The notes beneath the pieces were generated by a model that was not told the origin of the DNA, did not search any database, and worked only from the letters and a program-made list of their open reading frames with translations. From JBBIRT01 sp037441725 (GTDB lineage: Bacteria > Desulfobacterota > BSN033 > UBA1163): a stretch of DNA of 31,378 nt. Location: contig JBBIRT010000018.1 of assembly GCA_037441725.1 (NCBI GenBank), positions 1 to 31,378 on the forward strand, written 5' to 3'. A program made the translations under genes and the position numbers. Positions within the stretch are counted from its first letter, which is position 1. Each line of letters opens with the position of its first letter. Positions 8,190-15,388 of the stretch are shown here, piece by piece.

Positions 8190-8342
8190 AGCAATTGATC
8201 ATTGCCTCCCATCTTCTCTAATAGTTTGTCTCTACGAATTGAACAAATCCAAGCATTTTAAGACTTCCAGGCGCTTCGCCTCCAAGAATGTCAATATTTA
8301 GGATGAGCGTTAGCTTCCCCGAAGCTTTGAAGGAAAGGGGTC

Positions 8343-8492
8343 TCATTGACTTCGGGTGGCCTGATCCACCTGTGGTTTAATCACTTCTTTGAGAAAGAGA
8401 AAGGCCTCCTCTTTTTCCTCGTCGAGGATGATCTTCGTCAATCTGATCATCTCATCCGAATTCAAACTCAAAATGACCCGCTTTAGATTCAT
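8343..8492 (-). CDS. Small hypothetical protein (49 aa)
   Basis: A 49-codon open frame beginning MNLKRVILSLNSDEMIRL and ending TRSQ. Its ATG overlaps the stop of the upstream thioredoxin-like gene as ATGA, and a strong GGAGGAG site sits 5 bases before it inside that gene. This is a classic coupling arrangement and makes it likely to be translated. The sequence is acidic and helical in character, with no Cys and no membrane segment. I do not recognise a family. It might be a small partner of the thioredoxin-like protein. The next 153 bases down to the radical SAM start (8190-8342) hold only small hairpins (AGGCGCTTCGCCT and AGCTTCCCCGAAGCT). Confidence 0.6.
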   Translation of the reverse strand: MNLKRVILSLNSDEMIRLTKIILDEEKEEAFLFLKEVIKPQVDQATRSQ

Positions 8493-8983
8493 CCTTTCTC
8501 CTCCTCCAGCCACTTCTTGATGGAAGACTTTGTCGGATTGGTTCCAACGGATTTGATCTTACCGTTAATAATAAGGGCTGGGGTGGGAAGAATTCCATAT
8601 TGGGCCATCAGGTCCGGGTCAGTAATATGGTTCAAACCTGCCTGAATACCTGTTTCAGAAAGAACCGTCATGACATCTTGCTCCAATTTATCGCAGGCAT
8701 AGCACCCGGGACCCAGAATAATCACTTCAAGAAATCCACTCCTTTCTTCCTCCACCTTTTCACCAAGGAATTTCTTGAATTCCCGGAAAAGGGCCTTTTT
8801 ATACTCTTCCCTAACAGAATTGGGAATGTAGTTTTTCTTCCCTGCCTTCTCCAGCAGCATCTCTTTCAAGACAGATTCAGCTTCATTCCTTTTACTTTTT
8901 ACCTCTTCAAAAATTCCTTTTAAGCCAATGAGACCGACCTGACTGTCTCCAACACGAACGAGGCGATAATCTTTCTCCTCCAT
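8489..8983 (-). CDS. Thioredoxin-like protein with N-terminal helical extension
   Basis: A 164-aa protein. The last ~80 residues are a small thioredoxin fold of the MTH895/TM0996 type (redox-active disulfide protein 2), with GPGCYACDKL (C94, C97) and the cis-proline loop PTPALIINGK. The first ~80 residues are an added domain rich in Lys/Glu helices (residues 25-80), absent in the minimal family of about 80 aa. No signal peptide is visible, so it acts in the cytosol. It lies between a DGC gene (19 bases upstream) and the 49-aa gene (4-base overlap). It is one of five small thioredoxin-like proteins in the island, two of them carrying helical additions. The likely role is reduction of, or thiol transfer to, the island's metalloid or enzyme substrate. 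Confidence 0.8.
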   Translation of the reverse strand: MEEKDYRLVRVGDSQVGLIGLKGIFEEVKSKRNEAESVLKEMLLEKAGKKNYIPNSVREEYKKALFREFKKFLGEKVEEERSGFLEVIILGPGCYACDKLEQDVMTVLSETGIQAGLNHITDPDLMAQYGILPTPALIINGKIKSVGTNPTKSSIKKWLEEEKG

Positions 8984-9002
8984 TACTTTGCTCCAGGAGA
9001 AA

Positions 9003-9389
9003 TTAACTTCCTCTCCTTTTTGTAATACGAGAACTCAGGTGATGAACCACCTTTTCGACATCAGCTTGATTGAGGTTGAAATCATGGTTCTTCTCGATTC
9101 CCAATGCCATCACCTCAACATACTCATCGATATTGAATCCAGCATGTTCAAGCGTTTTCTTGGCACACGCCACTGGACAACCATCAATGGCCACGATGAC
9201 TTTCCCTGCCTTGGTCGATTCAATCATCCCGCTGACATGTCCACCAATTCCTGCAAGACAGAAGATGTTCCCTAACCCTTCTTGTGTCAATTTTACACCT
9301 GCTTCATTGGCAATCTGGCCAACATTGGAGCCTCCAGAACAAGGAAAAATTAAAATTTCACTCGGTTCACAAAGACATTTCTCCTCCAT
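9003..9389 (-). CDS. DGC-domain putative zinc-binding protein
   Basis: A 128-aa intact DGC-domain protein and the most canonical of the three here. It has FPCSGGSNVGQIANEAG near the N-terminus, LAGIGGHV in the middle and AIDGCPVACAKKTLEHAGF as the DGC motif, all Cys-containing. It is cytosolic by sequence. The start ATG at 9389 lies 15 bases after the stop of the probable selenoprotein and has an AGGAGG-like site in the gap, so it is in the same operon. In this and other anaerobes the family tends to occur beside ArsP-type permeases and small thioredoxins. A function in metal or metalloid handling is inferred from that context, not known. Confidence 0.85.
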   Translation of the reverse strand: MEEKCLCEPSEILIFPCSGGSNVGQIANEAGVKLTQEGLGNIFCLAGIGGHVSGMIESTKAGKVIVAIDGCPVACAKKTLEHAGFNIDEYVEVMALGIEKNHDFNLNQADVEKVVHHLSSRITKRRGS

Positions 9390-9404
9390 GGCTAAGTTTC
9401 CTCC

Positions 9405-9641
9405 TCATGGTTTGATCCATTCCTTGATCTCCTTCACATCAGGAACCTTCCCAGCCACCTTAACCACTCCATCGACTACAAGGGCTGGAGTGATTAACAC
9501 TCCATAATTTGAAATGGTTTTGATGTCCTTCACTTTGACCACCTCTGCTTCAATCCCCAATTCTTTTACTGCCTCTTTAGCTCGCGACTCGAGCTGATTA
9601 CATTTGGGTCAACCCATACCAAGCACTTCGATCTTTTTCAT
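9405..9641 (-). CDS. Probable selenocysteine-containing small thioredoxin-like protein
   Basis: A 78-residue thioredoxin-fold protein of the MTH895/TIGR00412 type, readable only if the in-frame UGA at 9609-9611 is decoded. The sequence is MKKIEVLGMG-U-PKCNQLESR and continues to LITPALVVDGVVKVAG and EWIKP. The UGA sits exactly at the first Cys of the CXXC redox motif, giving U11-P-K-C14. The frame is open on both sides, starts with AGGAGGTGAG 4 bases before ATG, and keeps the cis-Pro loop. A SECIS-like hairpin follows the UGA. It lies 21 bases after the ArsP permease gene and 15 before a DGC gene. Selenocysteine would give a lower-pKa, more reducing active site. The alternative, a Cys-to-stop mutation, is less likely given the hairpin. 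Confidence 0.82.
9579..9611 (-). promoter_or_regulatory. UGA codon and bacterial SECIS-like hairpin
   Basis: On the mRNA strand the UGA is followed by 13 bases and then AGCUCG-AGUCG-CGAGCU (9595 down to 9579). This is a perfect 6-bp stem closing a 5-base loop with G as second base and a GU step. Spacing (apical loop about 20 bases after the UGA), loop size and the early G fit the known bacterial SECIS rules as I recall them from E. coli fdhF and related elements. The base after UGA is C, a weak termination context. Confidence 0.78.
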
Positions 9642-9662
9642 CTTTCTCACCTCCTACGAAAG

Positions 9663-10682
9663 TTATTTAAAAAAGTTACCGAAACCCATTCCAGTAGTTG
9701 AAGCCATGATCACTACTAAAACGACGTAAGTTAAAGCTTTCTTCCACCCCATGACCCGTGCGATAACAATCATGCTGGGTAAGCTTAACGCAGGTCCAGC
9801 AAGAAGCAATGCAAGTGCAGGTCCCTTACCCATTCCCATGTCAAGGAAGGCCTTAACAATGGGAACTTCTGTCAGCGTAGCAAAGTACATTAACGCCCCA
9901 AAGACCGAGGCAATCAAATTAGATTAAGGGGAATTACCCCCCAGCCAAACCCGGATTAAGTTTTTAGGGATCAAAGTCTTGATCATCCCTGCCACAAACA
10001 CTCCAAGGAGAAGCCACGGGGTGATCAATCTAAAAAACTTCCATGTGGCAAATAACCACATTTTCAGATCCTCTTTATCATACCATTTCTTTATAGCCGC
10101 GAAGAGCACGATGAAAGAGATTCCTGTCAGCCCCCAATTCTTTTGAGAGGCAAAGACCAGAATGCCCACCAAGGAAGCAAAATAGATGATGAGGGCATAC
10201 CCCTTCTTATCGGATTCCGGTAGGGGAGTATTTTGTGCATAGAGCACTTTCTCTTCATTAAAAAAGAAAGACATCATCAGGCCAATGAGAATGGAAAAAA
10301 GGATGGCGGTTAAAGCCCTTCCAACGCCGAGGTCAAAACCCAATAGTCTTGCAGAGTAAACAATGGCGAGAACATTGATAGCTGGGCCAGAAAAGAGGAA
10401 GGTTGTAGCAGGACCTACCCCCACGCCCCGTTTATATATTCCAGTAAAGATGGGAAGAACAGTACATGAACAGACGGCCAGCACCGTTCCCGAAGCAGAG
10501 GCAACGCCATAGGAAATGGCTTTGTTCGTTTCCCCTCCAAAATATTTCATCACCGAAGCCTGGGAGACGAAAACATTGATAGCCCCTGCAATAAAAAAGG
10601 CCGGGATTAAGCAGGTCAAAACATGGGCAGAAAGGTAGTTAAGAAATGCTTCCATTCCTCCCTGAAGGACGATGAAAAACAT
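9663..10682 (-). pseudogene. ArsP-type permease (PF03773) with in-frame TAA
   Basis: Reads as one 339-residue permease with a single internal TAA at 9924-9926 (codon 253) and no frame change. Before it: MFFIVLQGGMEAF, CSCTVLP (C71, C73), GPATTFLFSGPAINVLAI and VWLGGNSP. After it: SNLIASVFGALMYFATLTEVPIV and MGMGKGPALALLLAGPALSLPS. The intact paralogue at 10717-11778 has Phe at the aligned stop position, so one substitution (for example TTA to TAA) explains it. It may be a real nonsense mutation, a consensus error or, less likely, two cooperating fragments. The family includes ArsP, which exports trivalent organoarsenicals. The start ATG was chosen over an upstream TTG because GAGGTG lies at proper distance. 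Confidence 0.82.
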
Positions 10683-10716
10683 CAAACACCTCTTTCAAAT
10701 CACTCTCCCAAAATTT

Positions 10717-11778
10717 TTAAGAAGAAAAGATGAAATTTCCTGTGAACCAACCTACAAAGGTTCCTAAAACACAAATAAGCATAACGTAAACGATTCCTCT
10801 TTTAAAGCCAAAGACCTTCATGATAGCCAAGATATTAGGAAGGCTCATCCCAGGGCCTGTAAGAAGGAGGGCTAAAGCTGGCCCTTTTCCCATCCCTAAG
10901 CCAAGCATTTTATGAATAAATGGTGCCTCAGTCATCGTCGCAAAATACATGATCTGACCAATGACGGTAGCCAGAAAGGAGGCAAACACTCCAGTTCCTC
11001 CGAGCCAATTTTCAACCCACTGCTGAGGTAAGAGTTTCCCAATAATCCCTACAATAAATACACCCCCTAAAAGCAGAGGGAGAATAATGCGAACAAACCA
11101 CCATGTTTCCTTCATCCAACCCTGAATCTCCTCCCATGATTTGACTTTGAAGGCATAGATACCGATGATGATCATTCCTATGGCCCAGACATAGACCTTA
11201 TGGAGGTAGGGGCCTTTCTGAACAAGGTAGTTGGGTGCCAGCAAATCAGCCACCACTAAAAGGATTAGAACAAGATCCTTCCGGGAAATAATTTTTCCTG
11301 CCCCAGGATTCAAACTAATCCCCCCACCTGCTCTCTGAGCCTCCTCACGGCGAAAGGTAAAACTCATGACCCAACCCACTACAAAAGCCATGGCAAGCGC
11401 TGAAAGAATCCGTACAATGACCATTTCAGACCCTAAAATCGCTCCTGTATAGATGATGGCTAAGATGTTGGCTGCCGGTGCCACCCATAGAACAATAAAC
11501 GCAGGACCAATTCCAGCCCCTCCATAATACAAACCACTGGAAACAGGGATGACGGTGCAGGAGCACGCGGCCACAAAGAAACTTCCCCCGCTGGCAAGGG
11601 CAAAGGATTTGAGTTTATGAGCAGCTGCCCCTAAATAGTAAATAATCGTCTCTTTAGAGATAAATGTGACCATTGCCCCTGCCAAAAGAAAAGCCGGAAT
11701 CAAGCAAGTAATCACATGAAGAGCGATATAATCCTTTAGAGCTTCCAATCCAGCAACGATCAATCCCAGAACGAACAT
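10717..11778 (-). CDS. ArsP-type permease (PF03773)
   Basis: A 353-aa intact polytopic protein with about eight to ten membrane helices. The family Cys pair is in AACSCTVIP (C72, C74), followed by GIGPAFIVLWVAPAANILAI, and the C-terminal half repeats the pattern with MYFATMTEAPF and MGKGPALALLLTGPGMSLPN. The length fits PF03773 permeases. Characterised ArsP exports methylarsenite and other trivalent organoarsenicals; many relatives are uncharacterised. It is the first gene after arsR (27 bases downstream), so it is the primary target of that repressor. The second permease follows with a 34-base gap, so the operon encodes two diverged copies, one now interrupted. Family assignment is firm; the substrate is inferred. 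Confidence 0.85.
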   Translation of the reverse strand: MFVLGLIVAGLEALKDYIALHVITCLIPAFLLAGAMVTFISKETIIYYLGAAAHKLKSFALASGGSFFVAACSCTVIPVSSGLYYGGAGIGPAFIVLWVAPAANILAIIYTGAILGSEMVIVRILSALAMAFVVGWVMSFTFRREEAQRAGGGISLNPGAGKIISRKDLVLILLVVADLLAPNYLVQKGPYLHKVYVWAIGMIIIGIYAFKVKSWEEIQGWMKETWWFVRIILPLLLGGVFIVGIIGKLLPQQWVENWLGGTGVFASFLATVIGQIMYFATMTEAPFIHKMLGLGMGKGPALALLLTGPGMSLPNILAIMKVFGFKRGIVYVMLICVLGTFVGWFTGNFIFSS

Positions 11779-11805
11779 GGTTTCAATTCCTCCTTCCCCG
11801 ATCCA

Positions 11806-12123
11806 TTAGATTTTTGCTATCAGTCTTTCCTGCTCCCGCATCTGAGTTTTCAGGATGGCACTGACTTTATCTAAGATTTCAAAAATCTTTGGGTCTTTCA
11901 CATTGACCATCACCCGCACCCCTTCCTTTCGGGTCGTCACCAGATGGCTTTTCTGCATCAAGGAGATGTGGCGAGAAATATTCGATTGCTCCCCATTGAT
12001 GACAGGAGTAATTTCACAAATGCATTTTTCTCCACCTCGAAGGCACTCTAAGATTTTGAGTCGGGTGGGCTGGGCCAACGCCTTTAAAACCTCAGCCTTC
12101 ATCTGGATGACTCGATCATCCAT
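11806..12123 (-). CDS. ArsR-family metalloregulator with CXC sensor motif
   Basis: A 105-aa winged-helix repressor of the ArsR/SmtB family. It has QPTRLKILECL, then GEKCICEI (C34, C36), which corresponds to the ELCVCDL metal-binding helix of arsenite-sensing ArsR. The recognition helix is in EQSNISRHISLMQKSHLV and the wing in TRKEGVRVMVNV. A third Cys near that helix, as in the three-Cys E. coli site, is not apparent, so the ligand may be held by a dimer or be different. It is transcribed leftward as the first gene of the permease operon, with GGAGGAG before the ATG. Its promoter is covered by a 22-bp palindrome, which makes autorepression likely. The divergent gene 110 bases away encodes another ArsR. 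Confidence 0.88.
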   Translation of the reverse strand: MDDRVIQMKAEVLKALAQPTRLKILECLRGGEKCICEITPVINGEQSNISRHISLMQKSHLVTTRKEGVRVMVNVKDPKIFEILDKVSAILKTQMREQERLIAKI

Positions 12124-12139
12124 AAATCTCCTCCATGTA

Positions 12140-12184
12140 TATATGATTCATTAATCATATAATCCTAAAAACAATTTTTGTCAA
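12140..12184 (-). promoter_or_regulatory. arsR promoter with overlapping operator palindrome
   Basis: On the minus strand, TTGACA (12179-12184), a 17-base spacer and TATATG (12156-12161) form a sigma70-like promoter for the leftward arsR-permease operon. The -10 region is the end of a perfect inverted repeat, TATATGATT-CATT-AATCATATA (12140-12161), 9-bp arms with a 4-base centre. This is the kind of AT-rich dyad bound by ArsR-family repressors. The overlap implies that binding blocks polymerase. Confidence 0.72.
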
Positions 12185-12195
12185 ATAATTTTTTC

Positions 12196-12233
12196 TTGAC
12201 AAACCATTTGCTTGTTGGCATAATGGCCAACAA
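12196..12233 (+). promoter_or_regulatory. Promoter with overlapping operator for second ArsR gene; leaderless start
   Basis: TTGACA (12196-12201), a 17-base spacer and CATAAT (12219-12224) form a strong sigma70-like promoter. A perfect inverted repeat TTGTTGGC-N6-GCCAACAA (12212-12233) spans the -10 and ends one base before the ATG. Transcription would start around 12231, leaving almost no 5' leader, and no Shine-Dalgarno sequence is present. The dyad sequence differs from that of the leftward promoter, so each repressor probably reads its own site. Confidence 0.72.
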
Positions 12234-12566
12234 ATGAAGAAAACGATTAAACCCACCATGAAAGAGGCTGAGATCAGGGCCACCATTATCAAGGCCATGG
12301 CCCATCCCGTACGCCTGATCATTATTGAGCACCTAAGAAATGGGGAGCGATCCTTCTCGGATCTATTCGGTCTCTTTCAGCTTGATAAATCAACGGTTTC
12401 CAAACACCTCCATGTTTTGAAAGAAGCCGGCATTGTCTCTTCGAGAAAGAATGGGATGGATGTCCTTTACAATCTTGAAGTCCCCTGTGTAACCGATTTT
12501 TTTAATTGTATTACCGCTGTGATTGAAAACAACGTAAAAAAACAACAGGCCTGTCTTTGTAAATGA
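12234..12566 (+). CDS. ArsR-family regulator with C-terminal cysteines
   Basis: A 110-aa winged-helix protein of the ArsR family: AMAHPVRLIIIEHL, the recognition helix in LDKSTVSKHLHVLKEAGIV and the wing SRKNGMDVLYNL. It lacks the CXC helix of its divergent neighbour. Instead four Cys lie in the C-terminal helix and tail (C85, C92, C107, C109), pointing to an inter-subunit C-terminal sensor site. The start at 12234 abuts the operator and has no ribosome site, consistent with leaderless translation; in-frame ATG codons at residues 9 and 22 also lack one. It is the first gene of the rightward arm, 158 bases before the DUF169 gene. I see nothing definite in that 158-base gap except a strong AAGGAGG site at its end. 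Confidence 0.85.
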   Translation: MKKTIKPTMKEAEIRATIIKAMAHPVRLIIIEHLRNGERSFSDLFGLFQLDKSTVSKHLHVLKEAGIVSSRKNGMDVLYNLEVPCVTDFFNCITAVIENNVKKQQACLCK

Positions 12567-12724
12567 ATTTTAAAAGGATGTTGGTTTTTTACCAAGGGAT
12601 CAATGAATATTCTCCCCCCCACTCCTATCTCCCAAGACTTGAGAATAAAGGGGAGGACAAAACAGGCATCGTTACCGCTATCGATAAACGAAATTTTTTA
12701 AGTAAATAAATTAAGGAGGAACCT

Positions 12725-13480
12725 ATGAAACCCCTGCAAACCGATTTATCCATCCTGAGTCAATTTAATTTTGAGAATCCACCCATTGGCATCAAGTATC
12801 TATTCTTCAAACCAGAAGGGATAGAGCCCCTGGATAAAAAAATGGCCATCTGTGAAATGATCAAAGAAGCCCAGAAAAGAGAAACCCCATTTTATATGAC
12901 CAAAGAGAATGAGGACTGTTTTGGCGCGGTCACCCTCGGTATGACTGAAACCCCTCCTTTTGCAGAAGCCGGACAAATCGGATACGAACTCGGGATCTTT
13001 AAGGAAGCACGCGCCAATAGCCGAATCTACAATTATCTTCCCAAATTGCATAAAGGGATCGTGAACTATGTGGTTTTTGCAAAGCTGGGGAAGATCACCT
13101 TTGAACCAGATCTTCTGATTTTGACAGCCACGGTCAAGCAGGCAGAGATTCTGTTCCGGGCACTGGACCATTTTTCAGGAGGGCCGCGTGAATCTAAGAC
13201 AACAGGCGTATTTGGGTGTGCTTGGCTCTTCACCTACCCCTATCAAACGGGTAAGGTCAATTATACAGTGACCGGATTGCATTTTGGTTCAAAAGCCAAA
13301 CAAGTGTTTCAAGAAGGATATATTCTGATCTGCGTTCCTTTTGACTGGATTGGAATATTGGTCCAGGGTCTCAAAGAGATTACCTGGGAGCTTCCCGCCT
13401 ATAAACAAGGGGCCAAGGAGTTTAAAGAATGGGAGAAGAAGATGCTGGAGAGGTTAGCCAAAGACTCCCTGAATCCATAA
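12725..13480 (+). CDS. DUF169-family protein
   Basis: A 251-aa protein that I place in DUF169 by overall pattern: an N-terminal PPIGIKYLF, AICEMIKEA, a central CFGAVTLGM, then ANSRIYNYLP and VFGCAWLFTYPY. Conserved cysteines occur in AICE, EDCFG and GVFGCAW. No signal or membrane segment. The family is common in anaerobic bacteria and archaea and has no settled function; the cysteines suggest metal or cofactor binding. TTAAGGAGG lies 6 bases before the ATG. It begins the rightward row of genes that includes the UroD-like methyltransferase, a thioredoxin and a TRAP transporter, and probably works with the methyltransferase-like protein 62 bases downstream. Confidence 0.7.
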   Translation: MKPLQTDLSILSQFNFENPPIGIKYLFFKPEGIEPLDKKMAICEMIKEAQKRETPFYMTKENEDCFGAVTLGMTETPPFAEAGQIGYELGIFKEARANSRIYNYLPKLHKGIVNYVVFAKLGKITFEPDLLILTATVKQAEILFRALDHFSGGPRESKTTGVFGCAWLFTYPYQTGKVNYTVTGLHFGSKAKQVFQEGYILICVPFDWIGILVQGLKEITWELPAYKQGAKEFKEWEKKMLERLAKDSLNP

Positions 13481-13542
13481 CGGAGAGAGTCATTGAACAG
13501 GTCGTGATGCCCTATGAAGGAATAGAAAGGAGTGAATAGACC

Positions 13543-14880
13543 TTGGAGAAGAAATGGGATCATTTAACCCCAGAAGAAAAAAGACAGGAACGATTCAACC
13601 GTTGGATTTCTCCTGGGGTTTCGTTCATTAACCCCCAAGCCGAAGAGGCTTATAGAAAAAGGGTCAACAGGTTGATGGATGTGATTCAACTGAAAGAGCC
13701 TGATCGAGTCCCGTGCATATTACCTGTTGCATTTTTCCCGGCCTATTATGCAGGTAAAACCCTTCGCACCGTCATGTATGATTATGACGAACTACGAGAA
13801 GCCTGGGTAAAATTCCNNNNNNNNNNTCATGATTTTGAGATGGATACTTATACGGCCCCAGGCATGGTTCCCCCGGGAAGAGCTCTTGAGATCGTAAAGT
13901 ATAAATTATATCGATGGCCAGGACATGGACTCTCATCAGAAATCTCCTCCTATCAGTGCGTTGAAGGGGAGTATATGCATGAAGACGAATACGATGCCCT
14001 GATCAAAGACCCTTCAAACTTCTGGATCAGGATCTATTTGCCTCGGGTATTTGGAGCCTTCGAATCTTTTCAAAAGATCCCTCCCTTTACCACCTGGGAA
14101 GAGATTGCCACAACCTTTTTTGTCTCCTATGGAAATCCAGAGGTTCAGGAAGCTTTTCAAGCTCTTCTGGAGGCAGGAAGAGAGAGCACAAAATGGATCG
14201 CAGCCGTTACCGACTGTCGAAAAGAGGCATTGAAAATGGGAATTCCGAGTTTATCTGGAGGCCTGGCAAAGGCTCCTTTTGATACACTCGGAGATACATT
14301 GAGAGGAACTCGGGGAATTATGATGGACATGTATCGTCAGCCAGAAAAGCTGAAAGAGGCCATGGAGCGGATAACTCCACTCACCATTGATTCTGCGGTT
14401 GCAACAGCCAATACCTCTGGCGTTCCATTGATCACCATGGTGTTGCACAAAGGAGCAGATGGCTTCATGTCTCGAAAGCAATACGAGACATTCTACTGGC
14501 CAACCTTCAAAAAGGTGATCTTAGGTTTGATCCACGAAGGGATTGTGCCCCTTCTATTTGCTGAGGGTAGTTATAATGAACGTTTAGAAGTGGTTAAAGA
14601 TTTACCCAAGGCTTCGGTGATATGGCATTTTGATAAGACAGAGATGGGCAAAGCCAAGGAGATCCTTGGCAGTACTGCCTGTATCATGGGTAATGTCCCT
14701 ACCTCACTTCTAACCACAGGTCAGCCCGAGCAAGTCAAGGAATATTGCCGTGAACTTATTAACGTTTGTGGGAAGGGAGGTGGTTATATTCTGGCTGGAG
14801 GAGCAGGTATTAGTGAAGCACCTCCAGACAATCTTCGTGCCATGATGGCAGCCGCCAAAGAATATGGCGTCTATCAATAA
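13543..14880 (+). CDS. UroD-superfamily methyltransferase-like protein (contains assembly gap)
   Basis: About 445 residues. It belongs to the uroporphyrinogen decarboxylase/MtaA-CmuA superfamily by its layout: RVNRLMDVIQLKEPDRVP near the N-terminus, then MVLHKGADGFMSRKQYETFYWP, VPLLFAEGSYNERL and GNVPTSLLTTGQPEQVKEYCRELI near the C-terminus. In this superfamily the true heme enzyme is about 350 aa. The larger anaerobe versions are linked to methyl transfer from corrinoid proteins or methylated substrates. No heme or corrinoid-protein gene lies nearby. The TTG start is chosen because AAAGGAG lies about 10 bases upstream and no ATG fits. Ten Ns at 13817-13826 interrupt codons 92-95. The reading frame is kept, but the true number of bases is unknown. 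Demethylation or methylation of the island's substrate is an inference. Confidence 0.72.
   Translation: MEKKWDHLTPEEKRQERFNRWISPGVSFINPQAEEAYRKRVNRLMDVIQLKEPDRVPCILPVAFFPAYYAGKTLRTVMYDYDELREAWVKFXXXXHDFEMDTYTAPGMVPPGRALEIVKYKLYRWPGHGLSSEISSYQCVEGEYMHEDEYDALIKDPSNFWIRIYLPRVFGAFESFQKIPPFTTWEEIATTFFVSYGNPEVQEAFQALLEAGRESTKWIAAVTDCRKEALKMGIPSLSGGLAKAPFDTLGDTLRGTRGIMMDMYRQPEKLKEAMERITPLTIDSAVATANTSGVPLITMVLHKGADGFMSRKQYETFYWPTFKKVILGLIHEGIVPLLFAEGSYNERLEVVKDLPKASVIWHFDKTEMGKAKEILGSTACIMGNVPTSLLTTGQPEQVKEYCRELINVCGKGGGYILAGGAGISEAPPDNLRAMMAAAKEYGVYQ
13817..13826. other. Run of ten Ns (assembly gap)
   Basis: Ten undetermined bases lie inside the UroD-like gene between WVKF and HDFEMDTY. The left flank ends TTCC and the right begins TCATGA. 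If only one A were missing the protein would read KFHHDFEMD, so the gap may be far smaller than ten bases, or larger and arbitrary. Confidence 0.98.
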
Positions 14881-14897
14881 AAAAGTGAGGTGAAAAT

Positions 14898-15344
14898 ATG
14901 GAGATTTTAGTAATCGGTCCGGAACACCCATGTATTCGTTGTCTCACTACCTTCAAATATGCGACAGAGATAGCAAAAGAATTTCCGGGAAAGGTTGAGG
15001 CAAGAAAAATCTTTACTACTTCAGAAGAAGCCAAAAAATATGGCAGGCCTGAAGGAGGCTATGAAATCTCTCAGATTGAAAAGGTAGAACATGATGAGGA
15101 AGGCATTAAGCGACTCATGAAAGAAATTGATGAACTCAAGGCAGAGGAAGAGAAAAACTGGAGTTTAATCGAAGCCAAGATGAAAGAGATCCAAGAAAAA
15201 CTGACCCCCATCTCAAAGAAGGCAGAGGAGAAAGGGTACCTGATGACTCCTGTTCTGGTCATCAATGGTCAAGTGAAGGCGAGCGGCTATGTCCCAAGTA
15301 AAGAAAAGATTCGTGAATGGGTTAGAAGTGAACTAAAGGGTTGA
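14898..15344 (+). CDS. Thioredoxin-like protein with internal charged helical insertion
   Basis: A 148-aa protein. Its first 40 residues give the start of a small thioredoxin fold, with MEILVIGPEHPCIRCLTT (C12, C15). Its last 40 give the rest, with LMTPVLVINGQVKASGYVP and the cis-proline. Between them about 65 residues are highly charged (EEEKNWSLIEAKMKEIQEKL and similar) and look like a helical hairpin or coiled coil inserted between strand and active-site return. Minimal relatives are about 80 aa. GAGGTG lies 6 bases before the ATG, 17 bases after the UroD-like gene, so the two are co-translated. The insertion may dock the protein on the methyltransferase-like partner; that is inference. 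Confidence 0.75.
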   Translation: MEILVIGPEHPCIRCLTTFKYATEIAKEFPGKVEARKIFTTSEEAKKYGRPEGGYEISQIEKVEHDEEGIKRLMKEIDELKAEEEKNWSLIEAKMKEIQEKLTPISKKAEEKGYLMTPVLVINGQVKASGYVPSKEKIREWVRSELKG

Positions 15345-15388
15345 GAAGATCTTTTAATGAAAAACGGCAAAAGAAGGGAGGAATGACC

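Noticed and set aside
8170..8207. Six-codon frame before radical SAM copy 2 as a regulatory leader peptide
   Set aside because: It is too short to distinguish from chance; it is mentioned only as a possible influence on initiation.
9663..9917. A separate 84-aa half-permease gene
   Set aside because: It is in the same frame as the upstream permease, begins at an internal TTG without a ribosome site, and completes the family's normal C-terminus.
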